A DNA stretch of 64,000 nt from Paenibacillus sp. S150 (GTDB lineage Bacteria; Bacillota; Bacilli; Paenibacillales; Paenibacillaceae). Location: NCBI RefSeq assembly GCF_019352175.1, contig NZ_JACBYI010000003.1:266815-330814 (forward strand), written 5' to 3'. Position numbers and translations under genes: made by a program. Positions 43,964-52,152 of the stretch are shown here, in pieces. Every line of letters begins with the position of its first letter. Positions within the stretch are counted from its first letter, which is position 1. Under the pieces are notes generated by a model that ran no database searches, was not told the DNA's origin, and saw nothing but the letters and a program-made list of their open reading frames with translations.

Positions 43964-44006
43964 TTGCTTCAATCCTTCCCGAGGTAATGCAATATGCTTC
44001 TCTATA

Positions 44007-44831
44007 TTATTTTATGCCGGAGATGGTATATCCTTCTATGATGTGCTTCTGGAAGAAGATAAATATAATAATGATCGGCACGACCATAAAGGCGGCTCCG
44101 GCCATCTGCAGGCCGAACTGGGTACCGTATTGCCCCTTCAGCAGCGACAGCCCTACGGATAAGGTGTACAGCTTCTCGTCATTGGCGATAATCAGCGGCC
44201 AGAGGAAGCTGTTCCAGGCCCCGATGAAGGTCAGGATGCCCTGGACCGCAAAGACCGGCTTCACAATCGGCACCATCAGCTGGAAAAAAATCCGCAGCTC
44301 GCCCGCTCCGTCCAATCTTGCCGCCTCCAGCAAATCCATGGGGATCGTGGTCATAAACTGGCGGAACAGGAAGATTGCGAACGCCCCCACCAGACCGGGC
44401 AGCACAATGCCTGCCATCGTATTCACCAGATGCATCTGGTTAATGATCAGATAGGTCGGAATCATGGTTACCTGTCCGGGAATCATCATCGTGCCCAGAA
44501 TAACGTAGAAGAACCTGTTTTTTCCGGGGAAATCAAACTTGGCAAAAGCATAGCCGGCCATCGCATTCAGAAACAGCCCTGCAAAGGAGCACAGCACGAT
44601 AACCAGCGTATTTTTCAAATAGATTAAAAAGTCCATCTTCACGAACAAATCCCGGTAGTTGGAGAATGTCGGGCGGCTCGGAATGAGTGTTGGCGGAATG
44701 ACGGTAAATTCATTCTCGGGCTTAAAGGAAGAGCCGATCATCCAGATGAAAGGCACCATCATCAGCAAGCCTCCGATAATGAGCAGGGCGATCATTAAAC
44801 CTTTTTCCATATTTTTCATTTTTAGCGCCAT
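44007..44831 (-). CDS. Carbohydrate ABC transporter permease, MalG type
   Basis: 274 residues from ATG 44831, where AAGGAGGG is 8 bases upstream. Six membrane helices; the EAA loop reads EAARLDGAGELRIFFQLMVP, the coupling site for the ATPase. PFIWMIGSSFKP near the N-terminus is typical of MalG-like subunits. It pairs with the MalF-type permease directly upstream. No ATPase gene is in the operon, so a shared MsmX/MsmK-type ATPase encoded elsewhere must energise it, as is usual in Bacilli. Confidence 0.9.
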   Translation of the reverse strand: MALKMKNMEKGLMIALLIIGGLLMMVPFIWMIGSSFKPENEFTVIPPTLIPSRPTFSNYRDLFVKMDFLIYLKNTLVIVLCSFAGLFLNAMAGYAFAKFDFPGKNRFFYVILGTMMIPGQVTMIPTYLIINQMHLVNTMAGIVLPGLVGAFAIFLFRQFMTTIPMDLLEAARLDGAGELRIFFQLMVPIVKPVFAVQGILTFIGAWNSFLWPLIIANDEKLYTLSVGLSLLKGQYGTQFGLQMAGAAFMVVPIIIIFIFFQKHIIEGYTISGIK

Positions 44832-44875
44832 GAAAGTATCCCTCCTTCTTAAGCAGGCAGCCCTCAAGCTGAAGC

Positions 44876-45814
44876 TTAATATTCCACTTCTTTCTTTTTG
44901 ACCGCGAATTGAATGAGTGTCGCTATAATAATGATGATGAACAGCACGAACGAGCCGGAAGCCGCATAGCCGAACTTGCTGAGCTGGAAGCCGTTGTTGT
45001 AAATAAACAGTGCCATCGACATCGTTGCATTCAGCGGTCCTCCCTTGGTCATCACCAGCGGTTCTTCGAAGAATTGAATCCAGCCAATCAAAGTCGTAAT
45101 GGTCACAAAGAAAGTAGCGAATCCCAGCAGAGGAACCGTAAGGTAGCGCAGCTTCTTCCAGCCGGTCGCCCCGTCAATTTCAGCCGCCTCGTAATAGGAG
45201 CGGGGAATGCCCTGCAGTGCCGCCAGGAAAATAATCATATTAAGCCCGATGGATTTCCAGAATGCCAGCAAAATCAGTGACAGCTTCGCCAGTGTCGGGT
45301 CCTGCAGCCATTGCTGCGCCGGAAGTCCGAAAATAGACAGAATGTAGTTGAATAAGCCATAGCTGCCGTTATACAGGTATCCCCAAACCACCGCTACAGC
45401 CACAATATTGGTAATGGACGGCATGTAGTAGATCACACGGAAGCTTTTGAACAGCCAGCCTGTTCCGTAATTGAGCAGCAGCGCGACTCCCATGGAAGCG
45501 ACCACCACGAGCGGCACACCAATGATTACATAAATGAGTGTATTGTACATCGATTTCAGGAATACCGGATCTTTGAAAATATTAATGTAATTTGCAAAGC
45601 CCACGCCGCTGATATTGGAATAATCCGCGAGGCCCACCAAATCCATATCGGTGAAGCTGATGACCAGCGCGATAATAATCGGAATGATGGAAAAGACGGT
45701 CAACAGCAGTACGGCAGGCGCGATAAACATATATGGATATTTATTTTTGTTCCATTGCTTCACAAATGAACTCACGGTGCTCACATCCCTTCGCTTTCTT
45801 GCACTTTCTTCCAT
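44876..45814 (-). CDS. Carbohydrate ABC transporter permease, MalF type
   Basis: 312 residues from ATG 45814. Six helices (YMFIAPAVLLLTVFSIIPII at the start); the EAA loop is EAAEIDGATGWKKLRYLTVP. The ATG has only a weak ribosome site, and GTG at 45775 is a possible alternative start after GGGATG. It lies between the binding-protein gene and the second permease. Forms the transport channel with the MalG-type partner. Confidence 0.88.
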   Translation of the reverse strand: MEESARKRRDVSTVSSFVKQWNKNKYPYMFIAPAVLLLTVFSIIPIIIALVISFTDMDLVGLADYSNISGVGFANYINIFKDPVFLKSMYNTLIYVIIGVPLVVVASMGVALLLNYGTGWLFKSFRVIYYMPSITNIVAVAVVWGYLYNGSYGLFNYILSIFGLPAQQWLQDPTLAKLSLILLAFWKSIGLNMIIFLAALQGIPRSYYEAAEIDGATGWKKLRYLTVPLLGFATFFVTITTLIGWIQFFEEPLVMTKGGPLNATMSMALFIYNNGFQLSKFGYAASGSFVLFIIIIIATLIQFAVKKKEVEY

Positions 45815-45896
45815 AGATCAAGACAAGGCCGAACACACACACTGCCGGATCTCTTCGCTGCGGAGATTCCGGCAGTATGCCTGGCAGGGTCAATGC

Positions 45897-47138
45897 TTAT
45901 TTATTGCCGAGAAGTTCATTTGCCTTGGCGTTAAGCTTGTCGAGTTCGGTCTGTGTGTCCGCGCCGCCGACCGTAATCTGCTCGAACGAGGCCATGGCTG
46001 CCTGGGCAATCTCTTCATACTCTCTCACTGTCGGAGCAGGGCGGGTATTCTCAAGCTGCTTGCCGAAAGCTGCAATCATCGGGTCCTTCAGCGCATCGTT
46101 GTCCCAAGCCGCTTTCAGTGCCGGCATGGAGTTGGAGGTTTCATAATATTTCAGCTGTGCATCCTGTTCAGCCATGAAAGCAATAAATTTGGCGGCCTCG
46201 TCCGGATTTTTGCTGTAGTTGAAGATGGACAGGTCGGCACCGCCAATGGAGGAGGTGTTGCTTATTTTGGCCGGCAGCGTGGTAACCGCCCATTTGCCGT
46301 CAATTTCCGGCGCTTTTTCTTTTACCGTCTGAATCATCCAGGGCCCGCTGATGAACATGCCCATTGTGCCGTCCTTAAATGCGGCTACAGTGTCCAGATC
46401 GGTGCCCAGAGGGGACAGCCCTTCATCGTAGAAGCTCTTCAGGTAATTAATGGTGTCCACATAAGCCGGTTGATTGAACTGCGGCTGACGGCTGCTGTCA
46501 ATCAGCTCACTTCCGTTCTGCCAGGCAAAAATCGCAGTGAAGATGGAATCCTTGCCTTCAATCGGCAGAGCGTAATGTCCGGCTCCACCCTTGGCTACCA
46601 GCTTTTGGCTGGCATCCTTCAGCTCATCCCAGGTCTTGGGGCCTTCCGGATAGCCAACCTCGCCAAGCAGATCCGTACGGTAGAACATCGCCCGCGTCTC
46701 TACATAGAAAGGAACAGCTACAGTTTTGTCCTCGTATTTGGTCGTTTGAACCGCTCCATCAAAAAAGTTGTCCGCTTTCATACTAGGGTACTGTTCAATA
46801 TAAGGCGCCATATCCTTCAACGCTCCGGCAGCCGCAAATTCAGGAATCCAGGTCGTACCCATTTGGATCACGTCTGGGCCATTTTTGGATGCCACGGCGG
46901 TCAGCAGCTTATCATGTGCGGTATCCCAAGGAATCGCTTGCACTTCCACTTTAATACCGGGATTCTTATCCTCATACATTTTCGTGATCGGCGTTACGGT
47001 ATCGGAGGTACCCATGAACCATACCTTCAATGTTTTGCTGCCGCCTGACGCTGAATTATCCGAGTTCCCGCAGCCGGCAGCGATCAGGGAGAAGCTCATC
47101 AATACTGCTGCAGCAACTATACCTGTCTTTTTCTTCAA
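45897..47138 (-). CDS. Sugar-binding lipoprotein of the beta-1,2-gluco-oligosaccharide ABC importer
   Basis: 413 residues starting at TTG 47138 (AGGGGTG upstream). Lipoprotein signal with lipobox LIAAGC, then a cluster-B/D extracellular sugar-binding fold: LKVWFMGTSDTVTPITKMYE, PDVIQMGTTWIPEFAAAG, and VAAFKDGTMGMFISGPWMIQ. First gene of the operon, preceded by a perfect ATCGAAACGTTTCGAT operator. The substrate is inferred from the SOGP enzyme in the same operon and from the known Listeria sophoro-oligosaccharide importer. Confidence 0.87.
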   Translation of the reverse strand: MKKKTGIVAAAVLMSFSLIAAGCGNSDNSASGGSKTLKVWFMGTSDTVTPITKMYEDKNPGIKVEVQAIPWDTAHDKLLTAVASKNGPDVIQMGTTWIPEFAAAGALKDMAPYIEQYPSMKADNFFDGAVQTTKYEDKTVAVPFYVETRAMFYRTDLLGEVGYPEGPKTWDELKDASQKLVAKGGAGHYALPIEGKDSIFTAIFAWQNGSELIDSSRQPQFNQPAYVDTINYLKSFYDEGLSPLGTDLDTVAAFKDGTMGMFISGPWMIQTVKEKAPEIDGKWAVTTLPAKISNTSSIGGADLSIFNYSKNPDEAAKFIAFMAEQDAQLKYYETSNSMPALKAAWDNDALKDPMIAAFGKQLENTRPAPTVREYEEIAQAAMASFEQITVGGADTQTELDKLNAKANELLGNK

Positions 47139-47198
47139 TTTCTTTCACCCCTATTTTAGTGTCTGCAAAAATTCAAAAACCATGAATAAAGCCCTTTC

Positions 47199-47214
47199 AT
47201 CGAAACGTTTCGAT
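47199..47214. promoter_or_regulatory. LacI/CcpA-type operator of the oligosaccharide operon
   Basis: Perfect 16-bp palindrome ATCGAAACGTTTCGAT in the 5-prime region of the binding-protein gene. A second, imperfect TCGAATCGTTTCGA lies at 47379-47392. Confidence 0.75.
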
Positions 47215-47598
47215 TTTCCTTGAAAAAAATTTCGAGTTTATCTATAGAAGTAAAGTGCAAACCATGGAACTCATTATCGTTTTAACCTAAATAAGGAGCT
47301 CCAAAACCACTTTTCCTACAATTATTCTCGAAAAGGAGATCTTTCGCAGATGTACCGTCCGTTCACTTCTCGTTTCTATCGAATCGTTTCGACTTATTTA
47401 TTATATGACTTGCTGTTAGCGATTTCAAGTAGGCAGTCCAAAAAAGTTCACTGCCGCTCTATCGCGGCGCTTCAGGCGAAAAATTTTGGAGAAGAGTCTG
47501 AGGGGGGGCGGTCTTCGCCCGATCAAGGCTTCCATCTGAAGGCGGCAGATATGCGGGGATTAAGGCAAGCATACCTGCGCCGTGGGCTTCTTCGCGGA
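47215..47598. other. Intergenic, promoter side of the sugar operon
   Basis: Upper part is AT-rich and should hold the operon promoter. The stretch 47450-47598 is GC-rich with only random-looking frames. No gene seen. Confidence 0.4.
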
Positions 47599-47934
47599 TT
47601 AAGAGCGCTGACCCGGCAGCTTGCCGGGTCTTACCGCCTGCACCTCGTACATATTTACCGTTGTGCCGATCATATAAGACGGCTTCTCCTGTCCTCTGCT
47701 GTTGCGGTGCCCCTGCAAATGCGCCTCGCTCTTCTCCCAATTCTTCCATGCCTCTTCCGAATCCCAGCGGATCAGAAGCAGCACTTCCTCGTTCTCCTTG
47801 GCCTTTTTGTTGACCATTACGCTGATATCGATCAGCCCTTCCATCTCATCAAGAGCTCCGGGTGTGCTGAAGCGTTCAACGACTTTACCGCTGTTTCCTT
47901 TTTCGACTGAAATTGAACGGGTTTGAATGAACAA
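47599..47934 (-). CDS. HmoA/IsdG-like heme-degrading monooxygenase
   Basis: 111 residues from TTG 47934, with AGGAGG 8 bases upstream. An ABM-fold dimeric enzyme: SVEKGNSGKVVERFSTPGAL, DISVMV, IRWDSEEAWKNWEKSEAH with the probable heme-ligand histidine. It opens heme to release iron. A Fur box lies 41 bp upstream of the start, so iron limitation should induce it. The final residues (PGKLPGQRS) run through a GACCCGGC/GCCGGGTC hairpin that looks like a terminator, so the natural stop may have been lost and the tail extended. Confidence 0.85.
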   Translation of the reverse strand: MFIQTRSISVEKGNSGKVVERFSTPGALDEMEGLIDISVMVNKKAKENEEVLLLIRWDSEEAWKNWEKSEAHLQGHRNSRGQEKPSYMIGTTVNMYEVQAVRPGKLPGQRS

Positions 47935-47975
47935 TGGCTTTTCCTCCTAGGAATCTAATTTATTCCTTTATTTTA

Positions 47976-47994
47976 ATTGATAATCGTTATCAAT
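47976..47994. promoter_or_regulatory. Fur box of the heme monooxygenase gene
   Basis: ATTGATAATCGTTATCAAT, a 19-bp palindrome apart from its centre, matching the 7-1-7 Fur consensus of Bacilli. It may also influence the divergent acetyltransferase gene. Confidence 0.85.
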
Positions 47995-48097
47995 GCTAGG
48001 CCGTACTTTTTGATAGCGGAATTCTCCCTTGCGGCGCAATGCAAACCAATATACAGTTGATAAAAATAACAGCATAATCAGAGAAAGTTGGTATGAT

Positions 48098-48643
48098 ATG
48101 AAAATAGAAGCAAAACCCGCCCCGCCGGAAGAGGCTTATATCATCAAAAATCTGTACCCGCTGTACCTGCATGACTTGTCCGGGCATTATGGACTGACAA
48201 ACGGGCCGGTCCTCAACCCGCATGGAATTTTTGAGGAGAGCAACGAGATTAGAACCCTTGCCGATCAATACAATGTACAGAGCATCTGGTGGGAGAAGCC
48301 GGGATGTCTGCATCCCTTTTTAATCAGGGCTGGGGGAAATCCTGCCGGCTTCGCCTTTGTGGCTACCCCGCCCCACTGCAATGCGGGAGTCGATTATTTT
48401 GTGAATGAGTTTTTTGTACTGCAGCCCTATAGAGGCCTGGGTTATGCGCAGCAGGCCGCTGTCCAAATTTTTGAACGCTTCAAAGGCCGGTGGGAGCTGT
48501 TCACCAATCCTGCGGAGAAGAATGCCGCCGGCCAGAAATTTTGGAGAAAAACCGTATCGGGCTATACCAAAGGCAATTATGCAGAGAAGCTTGGGACTAC
48601 ATACAATGGAGAGATGCTGATCTTCAGCTTTGATAACGCGTAA
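48098..48643 (+). CDS. GNAT-family N-acetyltransferase
   Basis: 181 residues from ATG 48098, with a weak GAAAGTTGG site. The acetyl-CoA loop region is NEFFVLQPYRGLGYAQQAA (PYRGLGYA for the usual Q/RxxGxG/A). The beta-strands before it (AGFAFVATPP) and WELFTNPAEKNAAGQKFWRK after it are typical. The substrate is unknown. Transcribed divergently from the heme monooxygenase; modD follows after 22 bp and may share its transcript. Confidence 0.85.
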   Translation: MKIEAKPAPPEEAYIIKNLYPLYLHDLSGHYGLTNGPVLNPHGIFEESNEIRTLADQYNVQSIWWEKPGCLHPFLIRAGGNPAGFAFVATPPHCNAGVDYFVNEFFVLQPYRGLGYAQQAAVQIFERFKGRWELFTNPAEKNAAGQKFWRKTVSGYTKGNYAEKLGTTYNGEMLIFSFDNA

Positions 48644-48665
48644 AGAACGGAGTGGAGGCTAAATC

Positions 48666-49511
48666 ATGATCTACCTGTCCGATGAAACGATCGACAACAT
48701 CATCCGCGAGGATCTGCCATATGGCGATCTGACCACTTGGACGCTTGGCATCCGCCAGGAGCGCGGGTTCATGCAGTATTTCTCCAGGCAGGAGGCTGTT
48801 CTGTGCGGAACGGAGGAAGCCTCGCGCATTTTGGCAAAAATGGGGGTCCAGGTCACTTCCAGCCTGCCCTCGGGCCAGCTTATTCAACCGGGCGAGGTTT
48901 TCCTTGAAGCTGCCGGAGCCGCAGATGCGCTGCATATGGCCTGGAAGGTCACCCAGAACCTGCTGGAATGCTGCTCCGGCATCGCAACCAAAACCAAACG
49001 CGTCGTCGACATCGTGAAGGCGGCCAATCCTGCCGTCTCTGTTGTAAGCACACGCAAGAGCTTCCCCGGAACCAAGCAGCTGTCCGTCAAAGCCGTATGC
49101 TGCGGCGGCGCCTTCCCTCACCGTCTAGGCTTGTCGGAAAGCCTGCTCGTATTCAGCCAGCACATGAATTTTCTCGGAGGACTCGACGGATTTATCCCCC
49201 ATATCCCCGAGCTTAAGGCCAAGGTTCCGGAGAAAAAACTGCTCGTGGAGACAGATTCCCTGGAGTCCGCCCTTCGTTTATGCCAGGCAGGTGTGGACGC
49301 GCTTCAGTTTGACAAGCTCTCACCGGAGAAGCTCCGTACAGCCGTTGCTGAATTAAAAGCCGTTAATCCGGCGCTCATTGTGCTGGCAGCAGGCGGGATT
49401 GATGAGAGAAACGCCGGAGAGTACGCCGGAAGCGGGGTCAATGCGCTTGTGACCAGCAGCCTCTTTTTTGCGGGAACGATGGATATGAGTGTAAACATCG
49501 GTCCGGTATAG
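48666..49511 (+). CDS. modD: ModD, quinolinate phosphoribosyltransferase-like protein
   Basis: 281 residues. Homologous to NadC (REDLPYGDLTTWTLG; CSGIATKTKRVVDIVK; STRKSFPGTKQLSVKAV), but with ModD-type replacements of quinolinate-binding residues and the end ALVTSSLFFAG. In other bacteria modD lies in molybdate transport operons and its true reaction is not settled. Here no molybdate genes are near, which is unusual. GGAGTGGAGG precedes the ATG by 9 bases. Possibly co-transcribed with the acetyltransferase. Confidence 0.82.
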   Translation: MIYLSDETIDNIIREDLPYGDLTTWTLGIRQERGFMQYFSRQEAVLCGTEEASRILAKMGVQVTSSLPSGQLIQPGEVFLEAAGAADALHMAWKVTQNLLECCSGIATKTKRVVDIVKAANPAVSVVSTRKSFPGTKQLSVKAVCCGGAFPHRLGLSESLLVFSQHMNFLGGLDGFIPHIPELKAKVPEKKLLVETDSLESALRLCQAGVDALQFDKLSPEKLRTAVAELKAVNPALIVLAAGGIDERNAGEYAGSGVNALVTSSLFFAGTMDMSVNIGPV

Positions 49512-49523
49512 CAGCATCACCCG

Positions 49524-50666
49524 TTATTCACTATACATTTCCAGATTATATTCCTGCTGCTTGCTTCCCATTCCATCCCGGATCTTAAGCACAAGAGATT
49601 CCGGATGGTCGAGCCAATTGCTGGCGAAGGCATATTCAAAGCCGTCCTCCGTACCGCTGCCTGAAACCGGGCTGAGCTGGAGCGGTTTTCCATCAACCTC
49701 TGACAGAATTCCTTCAAAACTCGTATTTCCGAAGATTTCATTTCGGATTTCCCAGTCATTATCCTCCGGATTCTTCAGCGCAACTCTCGCCCGGATCAGC
49801 AGAGGAGAGATTTCAACCTGGCTGAGAACCACGTCATGCCCGTTCAAGGTAAACGGCAGATCCGGCTTCACAATCGTTGTCTGAGCTTCCTTGAATTTGG
49901 GATCAAGCGTAAAGACAATCTTCAGAACCGGAGAATAATGCATATCGGCCATAATCGTCCCTGTCTTCGGATCGGCCATTTTGCCCGGGTCCACTGATGC
50001 GATCCTGAACTCCGCCTCCAGCTGCTGCGGAAAAGCTTCAGTACGGTCCATTTCAACGACGCCCCGTCCGTAAAATATATGATGTTTCTCCGGTTCCGGA
50101 ATCTTCACATTGCCGCCCGCCTGACCCGTCGTGCTCAGATAGCTGCCAGTGGCCGTGTTTTTCAGCTTAGCACTGTTAATGCTGTAAATCTCCTGCTTGT
50201 CGTCGGTGGTTGCCGTATAGAGGAACATAATCCTGTTTTCATCTGCGGCAATGGCATTCAACGTAATTGCGTATCCTTCACTTTCCGCCGTTTTGTTCAC
50301 CAGCTGGATATATCCGCTCCGGATTGCCGAGTCCAGCGTAGGTACATCCATGCCAAATACGGCATTGTCCCTGAATGCTTCAAGCTCTCCCCAGTCGGCT
50401 GACTCCGGTTGGCCGGCAGGCTGCGGAACGGGCAGAAGATACGGAAGTATAAACAGTACAGCTGCGGTTATTGCGGCTGCGGTGATGCCAAGTCCCATGC
50501 TTTTGGAGAAAAACCGCTTCCTGATCCTCCGCTCCCCCCGCTCCATTCCTGACTGGACTGCCGTTCTTAAGGCGGTGCTGACTGCATCCCTGTCCAGTTC
50601 TTCCTGCAGGCGGACAGCATCGTTCAGCAAGGCTTGCTCTTCGCTGCTACCGGTCATTCCATTCAC
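49524..50666 (-). CDS. Membrane anti-sigma factor with DUF4179 domain
   Basis: 380 residues. A cytoplasmic N-terminal part of about 60 residues should bind the sigma factor. One membrane helix (GITAAAITAAVLFILPYLLP) and a large extracellular region (DUF4179 with YIQLVNKTAESEGYAITLNA, and a second beta-rich domain) follow. It overlaps the end of the sigma gene by 20 bp, the usual sigma/anti-sigma arrangement. Since the sigma gene carries a stop codon, this protein may have no partner unless read-through occurs. Confidence 0.85.
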   Translation of the reverse strand: MNGMTGSSEEQALLNDAVRLQEELDRDAVSTALRTAVQSGMERGERRIRKRFFSKSMGLGITAAAITAAVLFILPYLLPVPQPAGQPESADWGELEAFRDNAVFGMDVPTLDSAIRSGYIQLVNKTAESEGYAITLNAIAADENRIMFLYTATTDDKQEIYSINSAKLKNTATGSYLSTTGQAGGNVKIPEPEKHHIFYGRGVVEMDRTEAFPQQLEAEFRIASVDPGKMADPKTGTIMADMHYSPVLKIVFTLDPKFKEAQTTIVKPDLPFTLNGHDVVLSQVEISPLLIRARVALKNPEDNDWEIRNEIFGNTSFEGILSEVDGKPLQLSPVSGSGTEDGFEYAFASNWLDHPESLVLKIRDGMGSKQQEYNLEMYSE

Positions 50667-51183
50667 CCCGATTCTTCATAATGGTTCTAAGCTGCTTCAG
50701 CCCCTTATGCTGCCAGGTTTTCACCGTTCCTTCCGGCTTCCGGAGCAATTCCGCAATCTCCGGCAAGGTCATGTCGTTATAGTACTTCAGCAGCAGCACA
50801 TGGCGGTATTTCGGCTTCACCTGCTCCACAGCCCACAGCATTTCCAGCTTGCGGCTGCTGTCCTGCATGACGGGCTCCTGCATCGCCGCCTCCGGTGTCG
50901 GCACAGACCTTTTCCTTCTTCTTTGCTCATCGATGCAGACTTAGATCAGAATCCGGATCATCCATGATTTGAACGCCTGCGGGTCCTTCAGTGTAGCCCG
51001 CTTGATCCAGGCGCGGCAGGTGGCTTCCTGTACGGCTTCCAGCGCGTCACTCCGGTTCCGCAAATAGCTGTAGGCGATATGGTACAGCTGGTCACTGTGC
51101 TCCATCACGGAGTCATAAAAGCCATTATCTTCCTCCGCCACAGCGCCGGCGAGCTTTTTCATTTCCGCCTTGGGAGTAATCAT
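50647..51183 (-). pseudogene. ECF sigma factor interrupted by an in-frame TAA
   Basis: The frame encodes a SigV-like ECF sigma factor. Region 2 is YHIAYSYLRNRSDALEAVQE followed by ATCRAWIKRATLKDP and SWMIRILI. Region 4 is VEQVKPKYRHVLLLKYYNDM, then LPEIAELLRKPEGTVKTWQH. Between them a single TAA (50943-50941) stands where the family normally has Asn/Thr, and the same frame continues at once with VCIDEQRRRKR. There is no frameshift. So the gene is a point-mutation pseudogene, a sequencing error, or is read through. Partner anti-sigma gene follows. Confidence 0.8.
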
Positions 51184-51302
51184 CTGTTCCCCTCCTTGCT
51201 TCTCTGTATATTGTTTAAGACGGAGAACTCGCCTAAACAGTTTTCGCGGGATTCAAATTATGCCGTTAACGCAAAATGAGTGAACTATTATCCTGAGAAG
51301 AA

Positions 51303-51397
51303 ACGGCTGCGCCGTCCTCTTAAAGAGGCGGCATCCGTTTCTCCAAAAATAGAAGGATAATGGATAGCGTCAAACCTATAAATTCTTATCTTTCAAG
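51303..51397 (+). repeat. REP-like element of about 95 bp, copy 1
   Basis: Starts AAACGGCTGCGCCGTCC with a hairpin partner, then AAATAGAAGGATAAT, and ends TATAAATTCTTATCTTTCAA. The same order of parts recurs at 56812-56906. It ends right before the 485-bp repeat. Confidence 0.7.
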
Positions 51398-51400
51398 CAG

Positions 51401-51884
51401 AAACGGCTGCGCCGTCCTTGGCCGGGCAGCGCAGCTGTTTGCATTTCAGGTGTAAGGCTGGCTGCTGAAGCCAGGCGGGAAGCCAAGTGGAATAGTTCAC
51501 TTCATATTCGCCCGGCCGCTTTTTCACTTGCGTTAGTGGGAAAAAGGAACCCTAATCGATCCGTTTCTCTCCCTTGCAGAGGAATACGCCTACATTGAGA
51601 TGAACTTGACCATTCATCCAAAGGGCAGCTATTTTAGTGGTAAAAAGTACAACTAAGGTAACGCATTCGGATTCCGGATCATCCCTAGTGGGAAAAAGTA
51701 CAACTAATTGGGCTGAAATCAGCCGTATGGGGCGAGCGGGCCTCCATTAAGTGTACAAAATCCCACTAAAGCCTGTTAATGCCAGAATTCCAGCCCATTA
51801 GTGTTACTTTTTCCACTTCGCTTTCGTTCCTTATGAACCTCCTTGCTTTTCATCAGCTTGTTCAGGCTCTCCGGTTCCATTCAT
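51401..51884 (+). repeat. 485-bp intergenic repeat, copy 2
   Basis: Counterpart of 37251-37735. The spaced 24-base motif is best preserved here: 51484 (weak), 51533, 51633, 51685 in one orientation and 51748, 51798 inverted. The flanks 51885-52055 show no gene. Confidence 0.85.
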
Positions 51885-52055
51885 CCTGAATTCCGAAAGT
51901 GAATGGAACCCATCCAGATCGGACAAGGGATAACCCCTCTTTTTCCTTCACCCATTGGGTGCAAGCTGTTTGTAGCAAGACATCCCTTCGTGTAGAGCTT
52001 TTTTAGATGATTTGTGGATACTTACTTTCGAAATCCAGGATAAATTCTTATCTTT

Positions 52056-52097
52056 CAAAAAAGGCTGCAAAGCCCACCTTAAAGCGGGCTTGCAGCC
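52056..52097 (-). terminator. Terminator of the aminopeptidase gene
   Basis: Minus strand GGCTGCAAGCCCGC/GTGGGCTTTGCAGCC hairpin then six T residues, followed by the recurrent tail motif TTGAAAGATAAGAATTTAT. Confidence 0.85.
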
Positions 52098-52152
52098 TCT
52101 TCAGCCTGTCGCATGCAATCTGTCCGTACAATCTGCCGTGGTTCACAGCGGT

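Noticed and set aside
45651..47048. 465-codon open frame antisense to the sugar-binding protein and permease genes
   Set aside because: Crosses two real genes and their gap; composition is not protein-like.
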